Positions 10,280-19,319 of a stretch of DNA of 64,000 bases are shown here, piece by piece (position 1 is the stretch's first letter; the number at the start of each line of letters is the position of its first letter). The position numbers and the translations under genes were made by a program. Origin of the DNA: Acidobacteriaceae bacterium (GTDB taxonomy: Bacteria > Acidobacteriota > Terriglobia > Terriglobales > Acidobacteriaceae); the NCBI GenBank assembly GCA_003132405.1, contig PKXQ01000121.1, positions 119,052 to 183,051 on the forward strand, in the 5' to 3' direction. A model generated the notes under the pieces. That model saw only the letters and a program-made list of their open reading frames with translations. It was not told the origin of the DNA and searched no databases.

Positions 10280-10283
10280 GCAA

Positions 10284-11252
10284 TTATTCTTCATTCCAGA
10301 ATCTTTCGCTGAGATATTTTTCGCCGGAGTCGCAGAGTATGGTCACGACAGTCGCGCGCTGATTTGTTTTCAGCCACTCAATGATCTGCAGGCTGCCGAC
10401 GATCGCCGCCGCGGCAGAGACTCCAACAAGCAAGCCCTGTTCTCGCGCCAGGCGCCGGGCCATGGTGTGCGCATCTTCCGTAGAGATTTCGAGGTTCTCA
10501 TCGGCGAGCGACGGATCGTAAATGCGCGGCACGATTGCCGACGGCAGATGCTTGGCTCCCTCAATCCCATGGAATGCTGAGTCGGGTTGCAGCGAGACGC
10601 AGCAGATGCTTGGATTCAACTCCTTCAATCGCCGCGTTGTGCCGACAAAAGTTCCGGTCGTTCCGAGCATGGCGACGAAGTGCGTGATGCGCCCTTCGGT
10701 TTGCTGCCAGATTTCATTGGCCGTGGTGTCGTAATGAGCGCGCCAGTTGGCGTCATTCGAATATTGATCGGCATAAAAATAAAGATCGGGATGTTGCGAG
10801 GCGAGCTGGCGCGCGATCTTGATCGCTCCGTCCGAGCCTTCGGCCGGATCGGTGTAGATGATATTTGCGCCGTATGCCTGTAGAATGCGTTTTCGCTCGA
10901 GCGAAACATTCTCGGGCACGCACAGAGTGACGGGAAATCCGAGAGCGGCGCCGAGCATGGCGTAGGCAATGCCGGTATTGCCGCTGGTGGAATCAAGCAG
11001 AATTTTTCCCGGAGCAAGTTGCCCGGCGCGGTGCGCTTCCGCCACGATGCGAGCTGCGGCGCGATCTTTTACCGAGCCACCGGGGTTGTACCATTCGGCC
11101 TTGCCCAAAAGATTGATGTGGGGGAAGTCGGCGAGAAGCGCATCAAGCGGCAGCAGCGGCGTATTGCCGATAGCCGTCAGAACGGCCTCTCCCTTGGGGG
11201 CGCGCGTGGCGTCAGGCGGCAAGGGAGCGGAGCTGTAGGCGGTCGCAGTCAT
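10284..11252 (-). CDS. PLP-dependent cysteine synthase (CysK/CysM family)
   Basis: GNTPLLPLDAL, GKAEWYNPGGSVKDRAA, LLDSTSGNTGIAYAMLGAALG, CDSGEKYLS. Confidence 0.93.
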   Translation of the reverse strand: MTATAYSSAPLPPDATRAPKGEAVLTAIGNTPLLPLDALLADFPHINLLGKAEWYNPGGSVKDRAAARIVAEAHRAGQLAPGKILLDSTSGNTGIAYAMLGAALGFPVTLCVPENVSLERKRILQAYGANIIYTDPAEGSDGAIKIARQLASQHPDLYFYADQYSNDANWRAHYDTTANEIWQQTEGRITHFVAMLGTTGTFVGTTRRLKELNPSICCVSLQPDSAFHGIEGAKHLPSAIVPRIYDPSLADENLEISTEDAHTMARRLAREQGLLVGVSAAAAIVGSLQIIEWLKTNQRATVVTILCDSGEKYLSERFWNEE

Positions 11253-11508
11253 TGAGCAATATCCTAAGCGTTACTCTTAGTTTTCCGGAACGAATGTCTC
11301 TGTGACTGACGTAATGTGCCCGCAAACTTAAAAAGGTATATCTATACTAACGTTGCCGAATCGCGTTACAGAATTCGACGATAGCCAATTCCAAAGGTAA
11401 TTAGATTCGTCGCTGCGAGTTTTGATTCCATCAAAACAGCGCAAGCGGCATCTAAAACCAGATGTAGTAAGTAATCAAGAAATTATTCGCGAGAATTGAG
11501 TTCATAAA

Positions 11509-11991
11509 ATGGCAGCGAAAGTCGAACAGAAAACCTACGAAGAAGCGGTCAACTGGCTGCGCGATCACGGCTTTGACCTGATCGAGGCGCCGGGCGCGCA
11601 AACCCGCGTGTTCCTGAAGAAGTACAACTGCTCAGCCGCAATCCAGAAAACGGACGACGGCGGAGTGAAAATTTTCGCCTATCCCGGATACATGATCGGC
11701 AGCGAAATTTCAAAGCTGGTCAACCGCGGCTATCAGCAGTTCTTGAAAACCACCAAGACCGAAGTGCCGGCCACGGCCGATCACCTGAAAGCGCTGCAAC
11801 AGTTCTCTGAAGAACTGAAGGAAGCGCTTGGATTGCCAAGCCTTTACAACGAATCTCTGGGCACGGTCAGCGAGTCCTATCAGTACGATCGCGTGAAAGA
11901 CCGTGACCAGCCTGAGGTTGAGCGTCCGAAGCGGCCATGGGAGACAGTGAAAGTGAAGGCTGCGGCGGCGGCGAAGAAGAGCAGAGCGTAG
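11509..11991 (+). CDS. Conserved-looking hypothetical protein with basic C-terminal tail
   Basis: 160 aa ORF, ATG start, AT-rich upstream region. Confidence 0.65.
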   Translation: MAAKVEQKTYEEAVNWLRDHGFDLIEAPGAQTRVFLKKYNCSAAIQKTDDGGVKIFAYPGYMIGSEISKLVNRGYQQFLKTTKTEVPATADHLKALQQFSEELKEALGLPSLYNESLGTVSESYQYDRVKDRDQPEVERPKRPWETVKVKAAAAAKKSRA

Positions 11992-12256
11992 AGAGCACAG
12001 CTGTCAGCTCTCCCGTCAGCTTTCATAACGTCACTGTAAGCGCCTGACTTAGGAGAAGTAATTTCGCGCCTTTTTTGTGTTTTGGACGATAGACACTTCG
12101 CCGCTCCCACTTCGTTTCATCCTTTAGGGAAGTTCTGATTAAGTCACCGGGGACCTCTGTGTACCCTGTGGTTTATGTCTTTTGCCGACACCTAATCAAA
12201 GTGTCCTTAGAAGTACTCCCGGCTACAATAATGCGAAACCTATAAGAGGGGGACCC

Positions 12257-12706
12257 ATGCGAAATTTGGTTCTGCTGGTTGCAGCCGTTGCTTTGCTAGC
12301 CGTGCCAAGCAGCGGACAAAACGCCGGCAATGACGCGCGCGCAGCGATTCGGAAGGTGATCGAGGAGCAGCAGGCGGCCTGGAACCGGCACGATCTGGAG
12401 GCCTTTATGGCCGGGTATTGGAATTCTCCTGAACTGACATTTTTCTCGGGAGCGCATGAGTCGAAAGGCTGGCAGGAGGCCCTCGATCGCTACAAGGATA
12501 AATATCAGAGTGCCGGCCATGAGATGGGGAAGCTGGAATTCGCTAACTTGCGCATCGAGACGCTCGGCCCCGAATCGGCATTTGTGCGCGGAGAATTTCA
12601 TCTGACCATGCCGGACGGAAAGACGCCGCACGGCCTGTTCACGCTTATCTTCCGCAAATTCTCCGACGGCTGGAAGATCATCCACGATCACTCGGCGGCA
12701 GAGTGA
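12257..12706 (+). CDS. Secreted DUF4440/SnoaL-like (NTF2 fold) protein
   Basis: RBS agaggggg before ATG 12257; MRNLVLLVAAVALLAVPSSGQ signal then VIEEQQAAWNRHDLEAFMAGYWNSPELTFFSG. Confidence 0.85.
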   Translation: MRNLVLLVAAVALLAVPSSGQNAGNDARAAIRKVIEEQQAAWNRHDLEAFMAGYWNSPELTFFSGAHESKGWQEALDRYKDKYQSAGHEMGKLEFANLRIETLGPESAFVRGEFHLTMPDGKTPHGLFTLIFRKFSDGWKIIHDHSAAE

Positions 12707-12800
12707 GGGGATTGCAGAGGTCAGTTGCGGATTGCAAAAGTTCGATCGAGAGAGTTCGCTTGAAAAAGTTCCGAGAAGCCGCTCTCCACCTCTGACCTCA

Positions 12801-13262
12801 TTACCTCTTCCCTCGATCCATGGCCTCATTCGCCAGCCGATCGGCGGTTTTGTTGTGCTCGCGCAATGCATGCCGGATTTCAAAATACTCCAAACGCCGC
12901 ACCAACTGCTGCGCCTCATCGTACAGCTTGCGCAAATCCGGATTCCGCACCTTGTAGATTCCCTTCATCTGCCGCACCATCAGCTCGGAATCGCTGATCA
13001 CCGTGAGGGCTTTGATCTCGTTCTCGGCCGCGTAGCGAAGAGCGGCGAGGAGCCCTTGATACTCGGCATAGTTATTGGTGCGATGGCCGAGATATTCGCT
13101 GAGCTCAACGACCGACCGGCCCGCAGCATCCTGAATAGCCACGCCGTAACCCGCGGGGCCGGGATTGCCTCGCGCTCCGCCATCGACGTGCGCGGTGTGG
13201 GCGGCGGGCGCTGATTTTGGCGCGGAGAAAAGATTGCTGGAATCGGAAGCACGCAAAGGCAT
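12801..13262 (-). CDS. rnhA: Ribonuclease HI-like protein
   Basis: AHVDGGARGNPGPAGYGVAIQD, NNYAEYQGLLAALRYA, VISDSELMVRQMKGIYKVRN, HNKTADRLANEAM. Confidence 0.9.
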   Translation of the reverse strand: MPLRASDSSNLFSAPKSAPAAHTAHVDGGARGNPGPAGYGVAIQDAAGRSVVELSEYLGHRTNNYAEYQGLLAALRYAAENEIKALTVISDSELMVRQMKGIYKVRNPDLRKLYDEAQQLVRRLEYFEIRHALREHNKTADRLANEAMDRGKR

Positions 13263-13306
13263 GGAACGAGTTTACAACGGCGGAAAGCAGACCCCTCGAT
13301 AAGCAA

Positions 13307-13348
13307 GGTGCCCCACCCTTTTCGCGCACCTTGCGAAAGGGTGGGTCA
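13307..13348. repeat. Family B-like palindrome (GGTGCCCCACCCTTTTCGC...GCGAAAGGGTGGG)
   Basis: Stem CCACCCTTTCGC-like / GCGAAAGGGTGGG. Confidence 0.75.
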
Positions 13349-13436
13349 TCCGCTCTGATCGAGGGGCATCCGCATCGACCTCCTCACAACAGAGAGGGGC
13401 TGCGCGGCATCTAAGGTAAGCGGATGATCGCCGGGG

Positions 13437-13946
13437 GTGAAAATCGTGGACAAGGTTAACGAAAAAGCAGGTAATAACGCTGCGACTGACGCTGCAACAA
13501 ATATAGCAAATAATGCCGCGAACGGTAGGAATGGTAATGGCAACGGTAATGGCGATGCGAAAGACCGGTCGAAATTCGACTGGGTCACCTCGCGCTCCGC
13601 ATGCACCTTGCCTAAAGTCTTTGCAACTCTGCGGCAACAGGCGGAGGAGGACGTCAAGACTCGCAATGCCCAGCGACCGACCTATGCTCCCTATGAATTT
13701 TCGCTGGCCGACGATATCGACGCGTTTACGGTTTTTCTCAAGGCAAAAGATTTGAGTCGCTCGGTGACCTTCAAGTTAAACGAGCATGACATCGCCGTGC
13801 AAGACGATCAGGCCAACTCCAGGTTTCAGGTCAAACTGCACTTTAATGACCTGGGAGAATGCAGGCTGCGCGTGGATGAGCAAGAGCGCGAATTTTGGCA
13901 GGTGCGACGAATGGCACTCGAAGACCTGATGTTTCGACAGGAGTAA
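13437..13946 (+). CDS. Hypothetical protein with Asn/Gly/Ala-rich low-complexity N-term
   Basis: GTG-start ORF, 169 aa; NNAANGRNGNGNGNGD followed by ordered-looking C-term. Confidence 0.6.
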   Translation: MKIVDKVNEKAGNNAATDAATNIANNAANGRNGNGNGNGDAKDRSKFDWVTSRSACTLPKVFATLRQQAEEDVKTRNAQRPTYAPYEFSLADDIDAFTVFLKAKDLSRSVTFKLNEHDIAVQDDQANSRFQVKLHFNDLGECRLRVDEQEREFWQVRRMALEDLMFRQE

Positions 13947-14058
13947 ACCGCTCGGCGTTCCTAACTCGACCAGCGGCGCAAACCTCCGCCGCAAGCATTG
14001 CCTAAAGCAGGGAATTTTCTGAACTCCAGACCTCACACGATCGAAGTCGCGCCAACCT

Positions 14059-14328
14059 CTAGTGGTGATCCCCGTGGCCATGCCGCCAGGTCCAGTATTC
14101 CTTCTGTTCTCCGGGAGGCAGGTGGCGAAAATCGCGATTGGGATCGCGGTGATATTCGCCCGCCCATTGGTGGTAGTAGACAACCTCGTCGTGGTTCCAG
14201 ACGTGGTAGTCGCTGTAGTAGGGATCATAGACCTGGTAGTAATGATGGGCGCAGGCCGTGCCGAATGCGGCAGTCGCCAGCGCGCCGGTCAAGAAAAGCG
14301 ATCTGACAAAACGAGATGTACGGCTCAT
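14059..14328 (-). CDS. Small secreted His/Tyr/Trp-rich protein
   Basis: 89 aa; signal-like N-term MSRTSRFVRSLFLTGALATAAFGTAC then HHYYQVYDPYYSDYHVWNHDEVVYYHQW...RHGHGDHH. Confidence 0.6.
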   Translation of the reverse strand: MSRTSRFVRSLFLTGALATAAFGTACAHHYYQVYDPYYSDYHVWNHDEVVYYHQWAGEYHRDPNRDFRHLPPGEQKEYWTWRHGHGDHH

Positions 14329-14532
14329 CGGTCGAATGTCTTCCTCGTGGCGTCGACTTCGAAATATAGATGCCGAAAATAGATCGACAGTGCGCCCAAA
14401 AAAATCCAGCGCACAGGTAGGGTAACCCCCGAATCCGAGAAAAGTTTCACAGAAAAACCAGCGAGATTATTGCCGCGAAAGAAGAAAAAAAGAAAGAAGT
14501 AGGTCGCCGCTCGCGATCTTCCTATATCCGTA

Positions 14533-15327
14533 TCATCTGCCCGTCGCGAGCCGCGTGGCCAGGCGCTGCGGCAAATTCGCCGCCAGGATTTTTTCCTGTG
14601 CGACACGCAGGTTATAGGGGACGCGATAAAAGCTTACGATCCAAGTATCGGAGTCGAACATGGCAAAGGCTGCGCGCCAGTCGCCATCGCGCGGTTGGCC
14701 CACAGAGCCCGGATTGATCAGATACCGGCGATCCTTGCGCAGCGGCCAGTCCGAAGACTCGGGCTGCCCGACCGTCCGATAGCCGGGACGATAAGCTTCG
14801 CTGATCTCCCCACTGAGCACGAACCCACCTTGCAGATGAGTGTGTCCAAAGAAAGTGATCGGTACGGGATTGGTGATGAGCGGCGCAATGGCGTCGCGCG
14901 CGCTAACCATGTATTCGTCTTCGTCAAGCGAAGAGCCGTGCACAAACTGGAGACCCGGCAGTTCGTCGACATGTATAGGGCCTTGCGGTAGTGCGCGCAG
15001 CCATTGCAGATTTTCCGGCGTGAGTTGGTCGCGCGTCCAAAGCGTGGCAAGGCCGGCCACGGGATTGAATTCCTCAAGATTCATCAGCCCGCTGACGGCT
15101 TTGTCGTGATTGCCGCGGACGAAAACGCGCCCCAGCGCTTGCGCCTTGGCAATCACTTCATTGGGATTCCCGCCATAGCCCACGGTGTCGCCGAGATTGA
15201 CCACGAGGTCGTGCGCCGGCGCAGCCGCCAGACAGGAGTCGAGCGCCTCAAGGTTACTGTGAATGTCGCTGAGAACAAGGATGCGCACAAAGGGAGGATT
15301 ATAGCTTTTGCCGTCCACCCACGCCAT
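14533..15327 (-). CDS. Metallophosphoesterase (YfcE/calcineurin-like)
   Basis: RILVLSDIHSNLEALDSCL, NLGDTVGYGGNP, RGNHDKA, FFGHTHLQGGF, LINPGSVGQPRDGD. Confidence 0.9.
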   Translation of the reverse strand: MAWVDGKSYNPPFVRILVLSDIHSNLEALDSCLAAAPAHDLVVNLGDTVGYGGNPNEVIAKAQALGRVFVRGNHDKAVSGLMNLEEFNPVAGLATLWTRDQLTPENLQWLRALPQGPIHVDELPGLQFVHGSSLDEDEYMVSARDAIAPLITNPVPITFFGHTHLQGGFVLSGEISEAYRPGYRTVGQPESSDWPLRKDRRYLINPGSVGQPRDGDWRAAFAMFDSDTWIVSFYRVPYNLRVAQEKILAANLPQRLATRLATGR

Positions 15328-15423
15328 CTACTTAAGTTGCGCGCATCGGCGAAGTTTGAACATGGTTTGAAAGGACGCGGCTTCACGGCTTGCGGTAAAA
15401 CTCGATTCTCGGCGGGTTCGGGA

Positions 15424-15486
15424 AGGGCACGAGTTCCACTCGTGCCGCTAAGTCGCAAAATGCGTCCGCGCTTCAGCGCCTGAGGC
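15424..15486. repeat. Family A-like repeat variant (GGGCACGAGTTCCACTCGTGCC...CGCTTCAGCGCCTGAGG)
   Basis: Same two-hairpin layout with a different first stem. Confidence 0.7.
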
Positions 15487-15802
15487 CTGCTTCTGGCGCT
15501 TGCGATGACTTTTTCGCAAACTCTTTAGCCCTGTGTACCTGCCGAAAAATCAATACCGACTTTATCGCGGAAAGATGAAAGACCCAATACTAAGTTGTCG
15601 TCCTGAGCGCAGCCGAGCCATAAGCGAAGCGAATGGCCTGGCGAAGTCGAAGGATCCCTACCCAACCCTCCCCTTCAACCCTCGCGCAACACTATTCCCT
15701 TTCAACTAGCACTAACAAGGTTCATACTACCTCGTTCACTGATTTCTTCCCCGCACCAATAAATTTCAGCCCTAGGAGACTCGATGAAACGCACCCCTAC
15801 AT

Positions 15803-16726
15803 TTGCGCGTCACGATCCTGTTCCTATCTCTTCTCTTAGTCGTTCAATCCGTCCAAGGGCAAACTCAGAGCAACACAACCGCTGCGCAATCAGCAAGCCC
15901 AGTCACGCCGCAACAGTCAAAGCAAACCTCTAACTTTACTTCCGCGAAAGGATTCGTGCTGGAAGACGCTGTCCCCGTCAGATTGCGATTCAATCGCACT
16001 GTCTCCTCCGCCGATGCGCACGTCGGCGACACCGTGGATTTCGAAGTGCTGGAAGACATCAGCGTAAATGGAACGCTCGTGGTTCCCAAGGGTGGCATTG
16101 CGCTCGGCACCGTCACCGAAGCTCAACCGAAACGAAGAATGGCGCGAGGAGGCAAGCTCGAGATTAACGTCGACTACGTCAAATTGGCGGACGGCGATAA
16201 GGCGGCGTTGCGCTCGGTGAAAGGCGGCAATGGCGGCGGCCACGTCGGCGCCATGACCGCAGGAATTGTCGCCACCGGAATCGTATTTTTCCCCGCTGCT
16301 CCGTTTTTTCTGTTCATGCACGGCAAAGATATCACCATGCCGAAGGGCGCCGAGTTCACTGCCTACGTCAACGGAGTTATGAAGCTTGATCTCGCAAAAT
16401 TTCAGCCGGCGACACCTGCGCCCGGCCAAGTTGTAACTGCCACCAACCGTGATCAAAACGCCGGTCCAGCCGCTGCCAAACTCCAGATCGACTCGACTCC
16501 CCCAGGCGCTGACATCGAAGTCGATGGCAGTTTTGTTGGCAACACGCCCTCAGACGTTCAAATCGCAGAGGGCGACCATACCGTAGTCGTCAAGAAATCA
16601 GGATTCAAAAATTGGGAACGCGCACTGAAATCCAGCGCTGGCAGCAACGTCCATCTTACCGCCGAGTTAGAGAAAGCCGACGCGAGCGCTAACCCAGCGC
16701 AGCCGTCAACCAATTCGCCCAAATAG
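15803..16726 (+). CDS. PEGA-domain protein; true start disrupted or TTG
   Basis: SA KLQIDSTPPGADIEVDGSFVGNTPSDVQIAEGDHTVVVKKSGFKNWER (PEGA); N-terminal hydrophobic signal LRVTILFLSLLLVVQSVQG. Confidence 0.8.
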   Translation: MRVTILFLSLLLVVQSVQGQTQSNTTAAQSASPVTPQQSKQTSNFTSAKGFVLEDAVPVRLRFNRTVSSADAHVGDTVDFEVLEDISVNGTLVVPKGGIALGTVTEAQPKRRMARGGKLEINVDYVKLADGDKAALRSVKGGNGGGHVGAMTAGIVATGIVFFPAAPFFLFMHGKDITMPKGAEFTAYVNGVMKLDLAKFQPATPAPGQVVTATNRDQNAGPAAAKLQIDSTPPGADIEVDGSFVGNTPSDVQIAEGDHTVVVKKSGFKNWERALKSSAGSNVHLTAELEKADASANPAQPSTNSPK

Positions 16727-16751
16727 AAAAAGGGAGCGCCGCAGCGCTCCC
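16726..16751 (-). terminator. Rho-independent terminator (minus strand)
   Basis: Hairpin GGGAGCGC-tgcg-GCGCTCCC followed by TTTTTCTATTT on minus strand, downstream of 16779..17159. Confidence 0.75.
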
Positions 16752-16778
16752 CTCGCCTTCCAGGAGTTACTAACTCAC

Positions 16779-17159
16779 TTATTTCCCGCTGCTCATCTCC
16801 GCCTTCTCGGCAGGCCCAATCTCCAGCGCAAACTTCTTGCCCGCAAAGCGCAGCTCGGAAATCGTCGCCTTGCCGTTGCTGTGGTCGAGTATCGCGGAGT
16901 CGGAACTATAAGCTTTATCGGCTGTAACCAGTTTCGCCGACGTCTTCGCCACTTCCTTATTGTTCTTAAAAAAGCTAACCTCGACCGTCGATCCCGTTCC
17001 ATCCCAGCGCACTTGATACTCGCCCGCCTTGAGTTGCTGCCCGCTAACTTCGAACGACTCGCCCACCAGCAGCGTCCCTTTGTTACTTGCAAAAGCGCTC
17101 GATGCGAGCAACACGGCCAGCCCGAGCACAACAGTCTTTGCCACATTCGTCAGTTTCAT
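16779..17159 (-). CDS. Small secreted hypothetical protein
   Basis: 126 aa, clear signal peptide MKLTNVAKTVVLGLAVLLASSAFASNKGTLLVGESFEVSGQQLKAGEYQVRWDG. Confidence 0.8.
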   Translation of the reverse strand: MKLTNVAKTVVLGLAVLLASSAFASNKGTLLVGESFEVSGQQLKAGEYQVRWDGTGSTVEVSFFKNNKEVAKTSAKLVTADKAYSSDSAILDHSNGKATISELRFAGKKFALEIGPAEKAEMSSGK

Positions 17160-17898
17160 ATGCTCCTTATCTTTCTCCCGGTTTCTGGCCGGGCTTTAGG
17201 GGCGGCTGGTGATGGTTTGGACGCTCAACTGAAGGCTTGCCTTTTCCCCGCAAATTCCTACAATTCGCATCGTCAGGGTGATGCAAAAAGACGCGGGCCT
17301 CAGACTCGTTCTTTTTACCGGAACCCGGCGCATCCAGGGCCGCCAAACCATGCCTGCGCCAGTCCCATCACCCTGCAATTTCTTCTTCAGGCGGATCGAA
17401 TTTCAGGTTCGTCCACCCCATCCTTCATAGGTGCAAAGTTTAGTTTGGAAAGTAAGAACTCGCGCTCTCACCTCTGCAATCTGACCTCTCACCTCTGACC
17501 TAATCTCGGTTCGCTACAGGTTACGAATCTCGCTTCGAGTTAGTTCCCATTTTTTCTTGCGAACCACCCATCTCGTGTATGGCATTCTCGCTGCCAGATC
17601 AGAGAGAGCGTAAGTTGTTGACCAGAGTACGCGAGCCTTGCACACCCACTCGCGCATCTGTTCCCATCCGCACGTCGCTGTCCGAAAACGAACGGAAACA
17701 GCCATCGCCGCGCCTTTTCACGCGAAAGTTCTCCGCACTAAGCGCTTTAGCCTATATGCCTATTAGACGAGCGACCTCAATCGCCGTTAGCAGAAAGTTG
17801 TGCAGTGAGTGATTTAGTAACAGAGTCGAGATGTATTGTTTATAGATCGTTTTGAGACGAAGCAACCACCAGCGCAAACCATCGACCTTGGCTTCGCG

Positions 17899-18876
17899 CT
17901 AACGAATCTTCAGCACAATCTTGCCGTAGTTCTTTCCTTCTTTAAGCAGCATGTAACCATCGCACGCCTGCTCCAGCGGAAAAACTTTCCCAATCACCGG
18001 ATGCAGCAGCCCCGCCGCAAGCCACGCCGAAAGCTGTTTCCACGCCGCTTCCATCAGCGGACGATTCGCGCTCAAATACGACAGCCACAATCCATGAACG
18101 CTCGCGCCCTTCGTATACAGAACCCGTGTATCGAGCGTCGGAGTCTCGCCCGTAGCCGCGCCATAAACAATCACGCGTCCAAACTCGCCCACGCACTTCA
18201 CGCTCTTCGCGACGTGCGGCCCGCCCAGCATTTCAAAAACCGCGTCGACTCCCTCGCCATGCGTCAACTCTTTGATCGCCTCGGCATAGTCGCACTGCTT
18301 GTAATTAATCCCATGCTGCAATCCCAATTCACCCACCTTCGCCAGTTTCTCATCCGAAGAAGATGTACCATACATCTCAATGCCAAGAATCTTCCCAATC
18401 TGCACCGCCGCCGTCCCCACCCCGCCAGCCACAGCATGAATCAGCACGCGTCCCGCCTGGTTGCGTGTCTCCTTTATAGGGCCGAGCAGACCCGCCTTCC
18501 AATAAGCCAAATACGCAGTAAAAAAATTTACCGGAAATGCCGCACCCTGCTCCGCCGTCCAACTCTCCGGGACTGGCCAAACCAAGTCGCGCTTGGCCAC
18601 GGTTTTCTCAGCAAACGCCGCCCACTGCGTGTAGCCCATCACACGCCGTCCAGCATTGCCCCCGCTAACTTCCCGCCCTGCAAATTCACGCCCCGCCGTC
18701 AGCGGCGGCTTAGGCGTCCCCGCATATCCGCCCTGCGTAGTCATCAAATCGGCAAAGTTCAACCCTCCCGCCTCGACCTCAACCAGAACCTGCTCAGGCC
18801 CCGCATGCGCCTCCGGCACCTGCTGCATCTCAAGAACTTCCGGCCCGCCAAACCGAGTAATGACCAGAGCTTTCAT
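17899..18876 (-). CDS. Zinc-type alcohol dehydrogenase-like / quinone oxidoreductase (MDR family)
   Basis: MKALVITRFGGPEVLEMQQVPEAHAGPEQVLVEVEAGGLNFADLMTTQG, RVLIHAVAGGVGTAAVQIGK. Confidence 0.92.
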   Translation of the reverse strand: MKALVITRFGGPEVLEMQQVPEAHAGPEQVLVEVEAGGLNFADLMTTQGGYAGTPKPPLTAGREFAGREVSGGNAGRRVMGYTQWAAFAEKTVAKRDLVWPVPESWTAEQGAAFPVNFFTAYLAYWKAGLLGPIKETRNQAGRVLIHAVAGGVGTAAVQIGKILGIEMYGTSSSDEKLAKVGELGLQHGINYKQCDYAEAIKELTHGEGVDAVFEMLGGPHVAKSVKCVGEFGRVIVYGAATGETPTLDTRVLYTKGASVHGLWLSYLSANRPLMEAAWKQLSAWLAAGLLHPVIGKVFPLEQACDGYMLLKEGKNYGKIVLKIR

Positions 18877-18898
18877 GCGGCAAGTTTACCAGCGTTCC

Positions 18899-18988
18899 GT
18901 TTTTGGGTGGCGCAGCGGTTTACCGCTGCGATAGCTTGCCGAATTTCAGTACCGGCTTCAGCCGCTGCCTGAGACGGCGGCACCCAAC
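18899..18988. repeat. Family A palindromic repeat
   Basis: ttttgggtggcgcagcggtttaccgctgcg...ccggcttcagccgctgcctgag...ggcacccaa. Confidence 0.85.
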
Positions 18989-19319
18989 GAGGTTCCCGGC
19001 AACTGTTTAGCGCGCCGAATGATAATTCGCACAGTCTACCGTCGGCATCTATAATGATGATCGAGTTTCCGATCTCCGAGACCTCAACACGCGTGGCCGT
19101 GGAGACGAGAGTTGCGCTAGTGCCACCGGCGCGATTCGAGGGTGCGGATGGAAATGTCCGCGCCTCCCAAGTTGGAAAGGAAACGCTCGCCGGGATTTTT
19201 TCCTGCCTGCTTTGTTTCCTGAATTCGGCACTTGTCAATTAGCACCGGTATTTAGCCAACGCGACTATGTTGACCTGCAAAGCCAATGGCTAATAGCTAA
19301 CTGCTAATAGCTGCTTTCT

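Noticed and set aside
17836-18972. 378-aa plus-strand ORF
   Set aside because: Antisense to the MDR-family dehydrogenase, which has strong motifs
18873-19238. 121-aa minus-strand ORF
   Set aside because: C-terminal part is just translated family A repeat; no recognisable domain, coding status not supported
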